A stretch of DNA of 64,000 nt from IMG/VR virus record IMGVR_UViG_3300048838_001273, positions 1 to 64,000 of that record; one strand, 5' to 3'. Position 1 is the first letter of the stretch; every line of letters begins with the position of its first letter. Shown piece after piece: positions 1 to 8,807 of this stretch. The translations under genes and the position numbers were made by a program. Source of the DNA: a virus. The notes under the pieces were generated by a model. The model saw nothing but the letters and a program-made list of their open reading frames with translations, had not been told where the DNA came from and did not search any database.

Positions 1-16
1 AAGTTCCTATTGCCAT
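1..16 (-). CDS. start of a further gene, cut by the window edge
   Basis: An ATG at 16-14 lies one base past the stop codon of the preceding gene and opens a frame reading M-A-I-G-T before the window ends. The tight spacing fits the tail/baseplate operon. Nothing can be said about function. Confidence 0.4.
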
Positions 17-17
17 T

Positions 18-665
18 TTATGTGTTGTTTGCTATTTTAAAATAATTACCACCCGCATATGATTGTAATTCTGCTAAATTTTTCACGTATTCTAATCTAT
101 AATTTTTTTCAAATGCAGATAATTCTTGTCTTATTATAAATACATCATCATCAATTTTGGGATTACTTATAATATTTTCTTTTTTAGGGTCTTTGTAATA
201 TGCCCCATTGATAAAATTAAGACTATTCGTGCCAGATGTAATAAAAACAAATGTTGTTGTTGTTCCTGTAACATCTGTATTATCAACATACTTAATGCCT
301 CCGATGTAATATGTGACACTGACACCGGAAACCGAATTTAAAAAATCAACACCATCAACACTATACGACCCATCACCAATATATTGTTGATTAAATGGGA
401 CATTCACTGCGTACTTTTTTAGTTCACTTAGTCTACTACTTGATGTTCCTCTGACAATATTTATTGAACCTACACCACTTTGTGTTTCAGCATCAGGCGA
501 TGCGTCAAAGAATCCCATATCTTTATGAATTCCAGTTAAATTTATTTTGAAATTATAGGTTACACCAGTATCAGGAATAATTACAATGCAACTACCAGCA
601 GTGCCCGTACATGCAGTCACTCCGGTAGTCATTATCATATGCACCTTTTTTTTTATTATTTCCAT
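18..665 (-). CDS. hypothetical baseplate-operon protein, 215 aa
   Basis: I do not recognise this protein. Its ATG overlaps the stop of the baseplate J/gp6-like gene in a TAATG arrangement, which favours this start over the internal Met 10 and Met 12 and implies translational coupling. The N-terminal part is rich in Thr and Gly, and the middle is Ser/Gly/Val-rich beta-type sequence (residues about 70-150). The last 50 residues are more charged. There is no signal peptide or transmembrane segment. Position directly after two baseplate wedge genes suggests a virion tail or baseplate component. That is inference from context only. Confidence 0.75.
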   Translation of the reverse strand: MEIIKKKVHMIMTTGVTACTGTAGSCIVIIPDTGVTYNFKINLTGIHKDMGFFDASPDAETQSGVGSINIVRGTSSSRLSELKKYAVNVPFNQQYIGDGSYSVDGVDFLNSVSGVSVTYYIGGIKYVDNTDVTGTTTTFVFITSGTNSLNFINGAYYKDPKKENIISNPKIDDDVFIIRQELSAFEKNYRLEYVKNLAELQSYAGGNYFKIANNT

Positions 666-2503
666 TAACTAACCTTTTTTCTCAACAAAACTCTAATATC
701 TTTTTCTGGATATTTGATTTCAAACATTGAATCCTGTGTTGAATAAATGGTATTATTAATGGTTTGAATTTCACCCGTGGTAGTATTTGCAAATGCCTGT
801 GAAATAACATTATTTGAATACTGTCCACCCACCTTATTAAATACCTTGATACTTATGACATTAATCACACCATTCGCTTCAAGAATCTGTCTCTGAAGTC
901 TACCAAGAAATACATCCTGATTCATTTGGTAATCATTTATGTCAAAAAAATCTCTCACAAGTGTGATAATATTGTTTGCAATCGTATTATCACTTATATT
1001 TTCAACATATACCTCGACCTCGAAAGCCAAATTAAATATCTTACCATCTTTAATTTCAACATAGTCATTAATCATTCTAAATTGGCTAATATATTCTGCG
1101 ATGTTTTCTTTTAGTAATGTATTGCTGGTATTATTTAATTTTCCGTTATCACTAAGACCCAATATAGAAATTACTACTTTATTATTTTCCTTAAATGCGT
1201 TTGCACGAAATGGCGAACCAAATCTACCGGGCATTTTATATATCTGTAACAAATAATCGGTCAATGTAACATCTCGCATTTGACTTGAGAAGTTATATTT
1301 AATTAACTGTCTGATTTGCTCAACACTTAAACCATCATTACCACCAATTGCAGGAATTGGATTTGTCACCTTCAAACTTCTTTGAACAGCTAAATTAAAA
1401 TCTTGTCTCGAACCATCAACTTTTAAACTATAATTTCCAAGCTGAGTTAAAACTCTTGCACCAACGTTAGAATTACTGCCACCTCCGGTTCTATATCTTA
1501 CAAACAACGTATAATTTGCTTTAAGTCTTTCACCCAATGCAGTATTATTCAAAAAATTATCAAGAAAACCTTTATTTGTTACCCCTTCTTTTAACAAACC
1601 ATCACGAAATGCATTAACATCACTATCACCAGAGCCAAAAGTTAATTTACAATAACCATTTGGTGTATATTCTTTAACAAATTTTTTTGTTATGTCCAGC
1701 CAACGTGCTGCCTTTATTCCGGTTTCATTTACTGAGGAACTATCTGTGTCTTCAACAAAAATTCTCTGTTGTGCAAGATAATCGACCTCATAAAATCGAT
1801 TCTCTTCTTTAAAGAAATCACTTAACGGTGGGTTAGATACATTTGTTCCTTCAACCAAAATAACATTTTGAATTTCAATTACGTCTGAGTCTGGAAGCGT
1901 TATTGTGAAAAAGGGTATTACGTCAGATGAATTAATTACTCTTTTGAATATATTTGTAGAACCATTAACAACCACTTCTCTTTTTGTTACGCTATAATTT
2001 TGTATAATACCATTCGAATCTAAATTAGGAATGATTGAACGATTAGGGTCACCCAAATTACTTACGGGTGAATTCCAGTCAATAATATCTTGTGTTTCAA
2101 AAACTTTTCCAGCACCAACAATTTGCGCACCAACACCGAGAACCGGATAATATGTGGTGTCAGGTCTATCACCAAGAACAGGAATATTAACAGTAAGGTC
2201 AACAACTGTTACAGAAGGTCTTTTTGCAGGGATATTAAATCCCATGTTTTTCGCTATGTTTAGAATAGATGCTCGTTGTTGTGCATACTCTATTTGTGTT
2301 TCCTGAAATGCTCTATCAGTATTGATTGCCAAGTTGTTTGCAACACCAGCATTTAAATCAATAAGCATTGCACCAACACTTGAATCTGTGAAGTCTGATA
2401 ATACTTCTGGATAGGCTTGTCTTATTAAAGCAATTAAATCTGTTCGGATTTCACCGAAAGTTCTGCTTCCATATTGTATTACATTTGTAGTTTCTGTTGC
2501 CAT
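665..2503 (-). CDS. baseplate wedge protein, gp6/baseplate J-like
   Basis: At 612 residues this fits the T4 gp6 / baseplate J family, whose members form the ring of wedges around the tail hub. The N-terminal 110 residues are typical: a helical start with 'SRTFGEIRTDLIALI', then 'DFTDSSVGAMLIDL' and the 'MGFNIPAKRPS' segment seen in phage baseplate J proteins. The long middle is beta-rich with 'GDRPDTTYYPVLG' and 'LTFGSGDSDVNAFRDG'. The C-terminal third ('ILEANGVINVISIKVFN') matches the family's conserved end. The gene follows the gp25-like gene by 10 bases and overlaps the next gene. This pairing with gp25 is the usual myovirus order. The assignment is by recognition of sequence and context. 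Confidence 0.85.
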   Translation of the reverse strand: MATETTNVIQYGSRTFGEIRTDLIALIRQAYPEVLSDFTDSSVGAMLIDLNAGVANNLAINTDRAFQETQIEYAQQRASILNIAKNMGFNIPAKRPSVTVVDLTVNIPVLGDRPDTTYYPVLGVGAQIVGAGKVFETQDIIDWNSPVSNLGDPNRSIIPNLDSNGIIQNYSVTKREVVVNGSTNIFKRVINSSDVIPFFTITLPDSDVIEIQNVILVEGTNVSNPPLSDFFKEENRFYEVDYLAQQRIFVEDTDSSSVNETGIKAARWLDITKKFVKEYTPNGYCKLTFGSGDSDVNAFRDGLLKEGVTNKGFLDNFLNNTALGERLKANYTLFVRYRTGGGSNSNVGARVLTQLGNYSLKVDGSRQDFNLAVQRSLKVTNPIPAIGGNDGLSVEQIRQLIKYNFSSQMRDVTLTDYLLQIYKMPGRFGSPFRANAFKENNKVVISILGLSDNGKLNNTSNTLLKENIAEYISQFRMINDYVEIKDGKIFNLAFEVEVYVENISDNTIANNIITLVRDFFDINDYQMNQDVFLGRLQRQILEANGVINVISIKVFNKVGGQYSNNVISQAFANTTTGEIQTINNTIYSTQDSMFEIKYPEKDIRVLLRKKVS

Positions 2504-2513
2504 GTTTTATATC

Positions 2514-2906
2514 TTAAAATTTTAAATCTAATTCACCGCTTTCACTAAAAGCATCTTCACTGTATACGAAGGCAATATTTACACTTAGTTGAGCATCACT
2601 ATCACTATTGCCGTCTTCAATTTTATTAAAATTCACGCTTTTAATTGTTAATGCTGGAATATATAATGAAACAATTTTCTTTATTTCTTGCTCAATGTCG
2701 CTTGCTGTTGAATTATCGTTAGGTTCAAAAATAAACTTTAATAAATTTGTTCCATATTCCGGTTCATAATATCTCTCTCCTTTTTGGGTTAAAAGCAATA
2801 ACAATAGGTCTGAACTAAACGCATCCTTTGTTATTCTGCTCATTTCAAAGAATGTGTTTGTTGTCACATCATCATTAAGCGGAAATTTAATATTATATGA
2901 TACCAT
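2514..2906 (-). CDS. baseplate wedge protein, gp25/GPW family
   Basis: This 130-residue protein matches the GPW/gp25 family of short baseplate wedge proteins, related to T4 gp25 and the lysozyme-like component of contractile tails. The diagnostic stretch is 'KGERYYEPEYGTNLLKFIFE' (about residues 42-61), with the conserved R-x-x-x-P-E-Y-G-T-x-L pattern. The length is normal. The start is supported by the GTATTTATA motif 15 bases upstream and by a terminator hairpin beyond it, so this gene probably opens a transcript that continues into the gp6-like gene. Confidence 0.88.
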   Translation of the reverse strand: MVSYNIKFPLNDDVTTNTFFEMSRITKDAFSSDLLLLLLTQKGERYYEPEYGTNLLKFIFEPNDNSTASDIEQEIKKIVSLYIPALTIKSVNFNKIEDGNSDSDAQLSVNIAFVYSEDAFSESGELDLKF

Positions 2907-2921
2907 TATAATAGATTTTTC

Positions 2922-2930
2922 TATAAATAC
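2922..2930 (-). promoter_or_regulatory. GTATTTATA motif before the gp25-like gene
   Basis: The coding strand reads AGTATTTATAG, with 15 bases between the motif and the ATG. It sits immediately after a terminator hairpin, as expected for a new transcription start. It is one of about 15 copies in the window (see findings). Confidence 0.55.
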
Positions 2931-2938
2931 TTATAAAC

Positions 2939-2969
2939 AAAAAAATCCCGACAGTATATTGCCGGGATT
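2939..2969 (-). terminator. rho-independent terminator
   Basis: A hairpin with ATCCCGGC and GTCGGGAT arms is followed on the minus strand by seven T. It ends the transcript of the 155-residue gene before the gp25-like gene. Confidence 0.85.
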
Positions 2970-2989
2970 CATATTTTAAATCAGAAGTT

Positions 2990-3457
2990 TTAATTAAAAA
3001 CAGCTTTTTTTCTACCACGCTTACCTTTATTGGCTGCTTTTTCCTCGTCTTCTTTCTGTTTTCTTGCGTCAAAAAGACTCTTTATTGACTCATGTAACAC
3101 AATAACAGAATTGTCACCATACTTCTGCAGCACGCCTGTATATGTGTTGAAATCCGGTTTAACCAGAGATACTGCATCACTTTCGCTAACGCTCACACCT
3201 GCCAGACATTCAACAATTGCCATCTCTTGTAACTCCACAGGAAGTTGTTCAAGAACTTCTTCATTGAAAACCACAGCAAAGTTTACACCATCTGTAAGAA
3301 TTTCTACAATATCGTTTGTCTTTACGATTTTATAGAGTTCTTTTTGTTTGTTATTACACAGTACTTCGAACTGAATCCACTGTGGAATGGATGTTTTTTC
3401 TCTTACTCCATCAAAGAGACTAACTACGTCCTCAGACGCTTTTTCAATTTTTGCCAT
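2990..3457 (-). CDS. hypothetical protein, 155 aa, basic C-terminus
   Basis: I do not recognise this protein. The core (residues 20-125) looks globular, with an acidic-to-hydrophobic segment 'NEEVLEQLPVELQEMAIVE' that could be a helix. The last 30 residues are strongly charged, ending in a basic 'NKGKRGRKKAVFN' tail that could bind nucleic acid. The layout resembles phage proteins with a metallopeptidase-like fold, but no HExxH is present, so I make no such claim. The gene sits 13 bases after a coiled-coil protein gene and before a terminator. Confidence 0.75.
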   Translation of the reverse strand: MAKIEKASEDVVSLFDGVREKTSIPQWIQFEVLCNNKQKELYKIVKTNDIVEILTDGVNFAVVFNEEVLEQLPVELQEMAIVECLAGVSVSESDAVSLVKPDFNTYTGVLQKYGDNSVIVLHESIKSLFDARKQKEDEEKAANKGKRGRKKAVFN

Positions 3458-3470
3458 AAATTAATTGTTT

Positions 3471-3947
3471 TTAATTGTTAATAATAGAACCATATTTAGA
3501 TGTTATTTCATCTATTTTTTGTGATAATTCTGCATACATTGGGTCTTCGCTCTCAAATTCTTTTTCGAATTTGACTTCCAGTTCATCCATGAATGATGAC
3601 ATGTCTTCGATACTTGCCTTAACCATTTCCTCAATTTCAATTAATGTTTTTAATTGAGTATCAATCATATTGATTAAGTCTGCGATTCGCTTATTTTCTT
3701 GCTCAACCTTCTTAATCTCATTCATTTTCTTTTCATATTCCGAGTTAAGTTCAAGTGCTTCTTCTTCTGTTACGGTTTTTACTCCCGCTTCTTTAAGTCT
3801 TTTTTCAAGATTAGCTTCAGCACCACCAGTTGGTGCTATAATGTCTGCGAGTTTATCGATTTCATTTATTTTTTTTGCTGCATCCGAATTAAATTCACCA
3901 GTATCTACAGCATTCTTTAAGTTTTTTAAAAATTCTGAACCTGCCAT
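3471..3947 (-). CDS. hypothetical coiled-coil protein, 158 aa
   Basis: The protein is nearly all helix with long charged heptads, for example residues 60-110, rich in Lys, Glu, Ile and Leu. It is acidic overall and has no Cys and no membrane segment. Such proteins in phage structural operons can be chaperones, scaffolds or tail-assembly factors, but nothing here selects among them. It lies between a 304-residue membrane-tipped protein and the 155-residue protein, with 11- and 13-base gaps. Confidence 0.75.
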   Translation of the reverse strand: MAGSEFLKNLKNAVDTGEFNSDAAKKINEIDKLADIIAPTGGAEANLEKRLKEAGVKTVTEEEALELNSEYEKKMNEIKKVEQENKRIADLINMIDTQLKTLIEIEEMVKASIEDMSSFMDELEVKFEKEFESEDPMYAELSQKIDEITSKYGSIINN

Positions 3948-3958
3948 TATTGTTGTTT

Positions 3959-4873
3959 TTAAATTGTACCCATGATTTCCATTTCAATTCCTTGAAATTT
4001 CCAGACCTCATGTGTGTTATTATGATTTATTCTTTTAACGAATTTAGTTATACCAAAACCTATCATTTCCCCGTATTCATTTCTAAGAAAGATTTCTTTT
4101 AAATCAATCAATTCACTGAATATCTTTGAGTTCTCTTCAATCTCATTGGTTTTGAATTTCAAAGGTACAAAAAATTCCAATTGTCTGTGTTCAAAACCAA
4201 TTTTTTTTACGTGTAAAAATTCGGTTAATTGTTCAATCTTATTTAAAGTCTCTGTATTGCTGTGAGTTGCTTGTATTGGAAATTCGAATTGTTTTGATTT
4301 ATTTTCTATGTCCTTGACCTCATACTCGTACCCCAAATCTTCCTTTTGACTTTTTTCAACAACATTAAACACTTTAGCCAGACCAACTTCAACGGGTTTG
4401 TTATTGAAAATCTGCAGTAATTCTAAATCATCGTCAGTAGTTCGTCTTTCCTTGTATTCCATTTCCAGAACCTCGCCAATTGTTTTTCCGGCATGTTTAT
4501 GTTTACCATCAAAAAAACCATAATGCTCATACCTTCTACCATATTGGTCTTTATGACCATAATTCATATGATACTTGTCGGCAGCAACAGCCATTTTATG
4601 CGGTGTTGCTGTTCTGATGAACTTATCAGCTTTCTTTAATAGTTCATAGTAATCCTTCACATACTTTTCATCCCTCTGACCAGCATAAAACCTTTCAAGC
4701 AATGGATTGTGATGCAATTTTCTTGTAGTCTTTTTCTTGCTTTCATCCAAATCATCAGGATTTGCTTTAAGTATTTCGGTTTCGGTATTATATAATGCAA
4801 TGCTGATATTTATCAAAATGCTATGAATTTTGATATATATCCAAAGGATGATTTTCTGGAAAATTTTCTTCAC
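3959..4873 (-). CDS. hypothetical protein with hydrophobic N-terminus, 304 aa
   Basis: Residues 4-28 form one hydrophobic segment after a short basic start, which could be a membrane anchor or a buried helix. The rest is soluble, with a His/Lys/Tyr-rich patch around residues 95-125 ('YHMNYGHKDQYGRRYEHYG') and a beta-rich C-terminal domain. The ATG overlaps the stop of the upstream 183-residue gene (TAATG), so the two are probably translated together. Both begin with Met-Lys-Lys and a hydrophobic helix. I cannot assign a function. Confidence 0.75.
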   Translation of the reverse strand: MKKIFQKIILWIYIKIHSILINISIALYNTETEILKANPDDLDESKKKTTRKLHHNPLLERFYAGQRDEKYVKDYYELLKKADKFIRTATPHKMAVAADKYHMNYGHKDQYGRRYEHYGFFDGKHKHAGKTIGEVLEMEYKERRTTDDDLELLQIFNNKPVEVGLAKVFNVVEKSQKEDLGYEYEVKDIENKSKQFEFPIQATHSNTETLNKIEQLTEFLHVKKIGFEHRQLEFFVPLKFKTNEIEENSKIFSELIDLKEIFLRNEYGEMIGFGITKFVKRINHNNTHEVWKFQGIEMEIMGTI

Positions 4874-5424
4874 TATACTTGGTTTTGTGCTAATATTTTA
4901 TCAACCCTTGATGATTGTATTTTTCTCATTCTTTTTTGAGCAATCCCCTTTTTCTCTTCAACAATACCAAGAGCAATTGCTCTATCTGCTCTTTCATCAA
5001 GAGTTGTATTTGCCATGTAATCATTGACTTGAGATTCTACCGTGGAAATTTTACCACGCCATTTTTTAAACAATTGAATACTATCATACAGATTTCTATC
5101 AAAAAGATATAGATATGCAGTAGCAATACCATGTTTAATTCTATCCCAAATTTTGTCACCGAATGGTTGAATAATCTCAACTTCGGGTTTATTTCTTTCA
5201 TACTTAATTGCCTTGTAGAAATATTCTTTATATTTTTTTGAGGAAAGCATTGTTATAATTCTTTTACGTTCAGCATTTGCTCTATCAGTCCCATAAGAAA
5301 ATTTATTACTTTCTTTTGCTTCTTTAGTAAATAAACCAAGCAATGTTGAATCTACTGTTGCTAAGTATCTCTTAACAAAAGTATTAAAGAACCATTTTTT
5401 TAGTTTTAATTTAAGTTTTTTCAT
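4873..5424 (-). CDS. hypothetical basic protein, 183 aa
   Basis: This is a Lys-rich, mostly helical protein. The first 35 residues hold a basic stretch followed by an amphipathic, moderately hydrophobic helix, a layout similar to that of the coupled downstream 304-residue protein. Another charged helical domain occupies residues 60-170. No catalytic motif is visible. It follows the glycosyltransferase gene by 10 bases and is part of the same operon. Confidence 0.72.
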   Translation of the reverse strand: MKKLKLKLKKWFFNTFVKRYLATVDSTLLGLFTKEAKESNKFSYGTDRANAERKRIITMLSSKKYKEYFYKAIKYERNKPEVEIIQPFGDKIWDRIKHGIATAYLYLFDRNLYDSIQLFKKWRGKISTVESQVNDYMANTTLDERADRAIALGIVEEKKGIAQKRMRKIQSSRVDKILAQNQV

Positions 5425-5434
5425 GTGTATATTC

Positions 5435-6817
5435 TTATGCTAACTGTAATGTTTTGGCAACTGCTGCCCTATAAAACTCCACACGCTTTTTCGTAACATT
5501 TGCAAGGTGATATTCTTCTTTAAAATCTTCATATAGTTGTTCACCAAGTTTTTTACGTAAGTCTGCATCGAGAATGAGTCTTTTTAGGTACTTCTTCCAG
5601 TACTTATGTGCATTTTTTTCCGCAGGAATTAATACACAATTTTCCATATGTCTACCATGTACGTTATATGGTGGAATATCTGAACAAACAATTGGAAGTT
5701 TACGTGTCCAGCATTCAACTTGTTTAAGATTAGACTTCATTCTATTGAATTCATTATCTGCGAGTGGTGCAATTACAATATCTGTTTCATCCAACACTTT
5801 CGCATAAGCATTTGCTTTCTGAGTCCAACGTCTTCCAAAATTACCCTCATTATCGTAGCTAACATTTCTTTCAAAATTCATTAACCACTGTAAATAATCC
5901 GGGTTGTCAATCATTTTATGATTATCAGTAAGAATTTTTTCATAGTGCAAATACACACTTTCTTCTGATTTAATGTCTCTTTGTTTTGAACTAAAAATCA
6001 TACCCCTATATTTATTTTTCAGTTCTTCCGGTAAATTAGGAATTTCATCTACATTTCCTCTTGACCTGTTGATTGCTTTAACAATATCGTGTGTCCACAA
6101 TCCCCTCTTTTGAAGTTCAGTACCAAATTCCTGATTAAAAGTAACGTCTGTTGTACTTCCCTCAGTGTCCCATCCAGCAATAATGACTTTAAATTTATCC
6201 TTTAATTGCCAATCACCATATAAGACATTCATTACGCCATCAAGCTGTTCCATGTCACCCATGTGAGAAGAACCTGCCATGTATGTAATTCTTACCTTAC
6301 CATCAGGGTCTGGTTTCCAATTATCTTGAAATTGCTTCATCCATGTGGGGTCGATTGAATTATAGAATACACCAACATTATCTTTACCTGTCACTTTACG
6401 AATTTGTTCAGCAAAAACATCGGTTGTGGTTGTAACATAATCAGCAATTTTCAGGTTCTCCGTTATAGGAATATGCATTTTTTTCTCAAGATTCATTGCA
6501 TAAAAAGGATGTTTCTTATGTAGATACCAATAGTCATCAATATCGACTATTAATATTGTTCCAGACTTCCTAAGTTCAGTCGCAAGTGCAAGCATTTGTT
6601 TTGTATCACCCAAAAATTGACGGTGATAATGAATTATGTGGAATGTTTTTAAATAATCAATTAGTTTCGGGTCATTGAAATCCAACTGTGGATTTATCTC
6701 AACATAAAATTCGTCTGAATGATTTCTTTCAATTTCAGTGGCTGGTGTAAGTGTTCTAAAATAATTAACCCCCGCACCATCAACGTTATAGAATAAAATT
6801 CTTATTTTTCCGTCCAT
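5435..6817 (-). CDS. glycosyltransferase, GT-B fold
   Basis: The 460-residue protein looks like a GT-B glycosyltransferase related to families 1 and 4. The N-terminal domain starts with a beta strand and glycine-rich turn ('RILFYNVDGAGVNYFRTL'), followed by 'FHIIHYHRQFLGD' and 'TILIVDIDDYWYLHKKHP'. The hinge region has 'VGVFYNSIDPTWM', and the C-terminal domain has 'IVCSDIPPYNVHG', which resembles the donor-binding region. A cytoplasmic role modifying virion proteins, host surface glycans or DNA is possible. A second glycosyltransferase lies among the fibre genes at 44701-45618. The donor sugar cannot be read from sequence. Confidence 0.82.
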   Translation of the reverse strand: MDGKIRILFYNVDGAGVNYFRTLTPATEIERNHSDEFYVEINPQLDFNDPKLIDYLKTFHIIHYHRQFLGDTKQMLALATELRKSGTILIVDIDDYWYLHKKHPFYAMNLEKKMHIPITENLKIADYVTTTTDVFAEQIRKVTGKDNVGVFYNSIDPTWMKQFQDNWKPDPDGKVRITYMAGSSHMGDMEQLDGVMNVLYGDWQLKDKFKVIIAGWDTEGSTTDVTFNQEFGTELQKRGLWTHDIVKAINRSRGNVDEIPNLPEELKNKYRGMIFSSKQRDIKSEESVYLHYEKILTDNHKMIDNPDYLQWLMNFERNVSYDNEGNFGRRWTQKANAYAKVLDETDIVIAPLADNEFNRMKSNLKQVECWTRKLPIVCSDIPPYNVHGRHMENCVLIPAEKNAHKYWKKYLKRLILDADLRKKLGEQLYEDFKEEYHLANVTKKRVEFYRAAVAKTLQLA

Positions 6818-6857
6818 ATTTTGTCTTTATAAAATATTATAATTTAATGTAATTTAT

Positions 6858-6866
6858 TATAAATAC
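6858..6866 (-). promoter_or_regulatory. GTATTTATA motif before the glycosyltransferase gene
   Basis: The coding strand reads CGTATTTATAATA, 40 bases before the ATG at 6817. A terminator lies about 20 bases upstream of it. Confidence 0.5.
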
Positions 6867-6907
6867 GAAGATAAGTGGAAAATCTTGAAAATGACAGAGT
6901 TTTTTAT

Positions 6908-6936
6908 AAAAAAAGCCAACAAAATTTGTTGGCTTT
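6908..6936 (-). terminator. rho-independent terminator
   Basis: A perfect stem AAAGCCAACAAA / TTTGTTGGCTTT is followed on the minus strand by a T run. It closes the transcript ending with the 135-residue gene. Confidence 0.88.
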
Positions 6937-6956
6937 GATATCAATGTTATTAGTGG

Positions 6957-7364
6957 TTAGTCTTGTTTACCATCATTAGTTTCTTCCTCACTATCCTTTT
7001 TGGTATATTTTTTCTTGCCAGATGATAACTCTTTGACCTCAGATGATTTTTCTTCTTTATGTGCTACCTTCTTTTTTTCTTCTTTTTTGGGTGCAGCTTT
7101 CTTTTCGGTTTTTGGTTTTGAATTTTCTAACGCATTTGCTAATTCAACAGCACTTACTTCGACAACTGTTATTAAACCCTTAACTCTTAGTCTGTGTACT
7201 GAAAGTGGTAACGAACTTGTTGTTAAAAACATGCTATCGCCCGGTTTAACTTTAACAATTTTTTTTGTCATATCGTCCACATATTCAATATCAAGTATTG
7301 AATTATGTTTGAAATCACGTTTACCTGCCGTATTCGTTATATTTGTAATTCTGTATGTACTCAT
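6957..7364 (-). CDS. small protein with Lys/Glu-rich tail, 135 aa
   Basis: Residues 1-75 form a compact beta-rich domain ('SILDIEYVDDMTKKIVKVKPG') of unknown family. From residue 80 onward it is a disordered, highly charged tail of Lys, Glu and Ser. This layout is common in small phage virion or DNA-associated proteins. It is 8 bases from the upstream ParB/ART-like gene and is the last gene before a terminator. Confidence 0.72.
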   Translation of the reverse strand: MSTYRITNITNTAGKRDFKHNSILDIEYVDDMTKKIVKVKPGDSMFLTTSSLPLSVHRLRVKGLITVVEVSAVELANALENSKPKTEKKAAPKKEEKKKVAHKEEKSSEVKELSSGKKKYTKKDSEEETNDGKQD

Positions 7365-7372
7365 AGCTTTAA

Positions 7373-8206
7373 TTATTTTAGTCCTTGTATTAATGTATCA
7401 CCATATTTAATTCCATCATATCCCATTTTCATTGCTTTCTCAGCAATTGCCTTATTTTTTAAGTTAGATGATGTGGTGTTATGTTTTTTACTTAATTCTT
7501 CAAAATTGACATTTGGAAACCAAATTTTTGCCATAATATCTGCAGGTTCTTGGCTGTCTTTATATGTTACACCCAATGCATTTGTATCTAAAAGATTGTC
7601 GAATTCAATCTGATATTTACTAAATCCGGCAAGCGGTTTTAACGTAAAGAAATTACCAACCACAGAATTTTCTTTTATCGGGTCTTTTCTGTATGCAATA
7701 ATTGTTTGTTGATTACTGTTTGAGTTTTCGGTTTGAATGCTGGCATTATCTTCTTCCAATGTAGATAAGAATTCACTTCTGTCAGTGTAGTTATTATCAA
7801 TATCGTTTTCGTCATTAATGATATCATTATTTACAACTTCCTCCATGCCACTTGCTTGCTCATAATCATAAATATCCTGAATTTTATTTAAAATTCTACA
7901 AGCATCTTTCTCATTTGCCTTGATTTTGACTGCTTTAATTCGAACATTATCGAGCAAAGCACGAACCATTCTATGATGACCATCCAAAACTTTTAAATCA
8001 TCGCTAATCCAAATGGGTTTCATATCATCGAGAGAGATATTTCCAACATCATCACTAAATGTAATGCCCTGTAATGGTTGTAATTCGTTAGCATCGACTT
8101 CAACCATTTCATAATCCACACCCTCATCACCAAGTTTTTGTAATACAACACTAAATGGTGCACTAACTTGTGGAAGAAAACGTGGTTTATATCTCATGTC
8201 AATCAT
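7373..8206 (-). CDS. ParB-like and ADP-ribosyltransferase-like fusion, 277 aa
   Basis: The N-terminal 115 residues resemble the ParB/sulfiredoxin-like nuclease fold, with 'KPIWISDDLKVLDGHHRMVR' (about residues 63-82) containing the D-G-H-H-R signature. A disordered acidic linker (about 120-160) follows. The C-terminal 110 residues resemble the ART-like domain found in phage polyvalent proteins: 'IIAYRKDPIKEN', 'VGNFFTLKPLAGFSKYQIEF', and the ending 'MGYDGIKYGD'. If active it could modify host or phage macromolecules early in infection. Both assignments are from motif recognition. The same two domain types recur in the 2174-residue polyvalent protein. Confidence 0.68.
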   Translation of the reverse strand: MIDMRYKPRFLPQVSAPFSVVLQKLGDEGVDYEMVEVDANELQPLQGITFSDDVGNISLDDMKPIWISDDLKVLDGHHRMVRALLDNVRIKAVKIKANEKDACRILNKIQDIYDYEQASGMEEVVNNDIINDENDIDNNYTDRSEFLSTLEEDNASIQTENSNSNQQTIIAYRKDPIKENSVVGNFFTLKPLAGFSKYQIEFDNLLDTNALGVTYKDSQEPADIMAKIWFPNVNFEELSKKHNTTSSNLKNKAIAEKAMKMGYDGIKYGDTLIQGLK

Positions 8207-8220
8207 TATAATTATTTTTC

Positions 8221-8229
8221 TATAAATAC
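8221..8229 (-). promoter_or_regulatory. GTATTTATA motif before the ParB/ART-like gene
   Basis: This exact copy lies 14 bases from the ATG at 8206, in the 24-base gap after the HAD gene. Confidence 0.5.
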
Positions 8230-8230
8230 A

Positions 8231-8800
8231 TTAAATTATAATTTTTTTTATTTCTTCCTGAATTATACACAATAAATTACGAGCACGACTTGATTCTGTC
8301 AATGCTAATGTTCCATTATTGGCAACATAAATATTGAATTCAATACCCTCCGGTATTTGACTTCTAATTGCTTCATATGCCTCAAGGTCTGTATCACGGT
8401 CTTCAAATACATCAATTATTTTTAAATCTGGAAATTGTTGAAGATACCTGAGAACCTTAACACCCTTATTGCCTTCAGCACGTTTCATATCAAGTTTATC
8501 TACCTTAATGTTATTTATATCAAGTACTGCCTGAACTTGTGGACGTAATTTTTCCATACGTGATGTCAATATTATCACATAAGAATTTGGTAATACAATT
8601 TCCTTTTTTAATTGCATTAACACACTTGGAAACGGTTTGATATCAAACACATTTAAATCCAAACTTTCAGGTCTTCCCCACCAACCTTGATACGGATATG
8701 GAGTGCCAGTCTTTTCAGACCACTGCGGTTTTCCGGTTTCTGGTTCAGGAGAATCCATTAATGTTCCATCAAAATCAAATACTGCCAATTTTGTAATCAT
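8231..8800 (-). CDS. HAD phosphatase, SAK RNA-repair type
   Basis: This 189-residue HAD-superfamily protein starts with 'LAVFDFDGTLMDSP', giving the catalytic D-x-D pair (Asp 9, Asp 11). The following 'GWWGRPESLDLN' is typical of the Swiss-army-knife RNA-repair HAD group (HAD_SAK_1). Motif II is 'YVIILTSR' and the distal acidic motif is 'IIDVFEDRDTDLE'. Family members are predicted phosphatases acting on RNA ends. It lies 7 bases after a 2H phosphoesterase gene, so the two probably act in one RNA-end processing step. The substrate is inferred from the family. Confidence 0.82.
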   Translation of the reverse strand: MITKLAVFDFDGTLMDSPEPETGKPQWSEKTGTPYPYQGWWGRPESLDLNVFDIKPFPSVLMQLKKEIVLPNSYVIILTSRMEKLRPQVQAVLDINNIKVDKLDMKRAEGNKGVKVLRYLQQFPDLKIIDVFEDRDTDLEAYEAIRSQIPEGIEFNIYVANNGTLALTESSRARNLLCIIQEEIKKIII

Positions 8801-8807
8801 AACAACT

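Noticed and set aside
2990-3457. Phage metallopeptidase
   Set aside because: The layout is similar to some phage peptidase-like proteins, but no HExxH or equivalent metal site is present.
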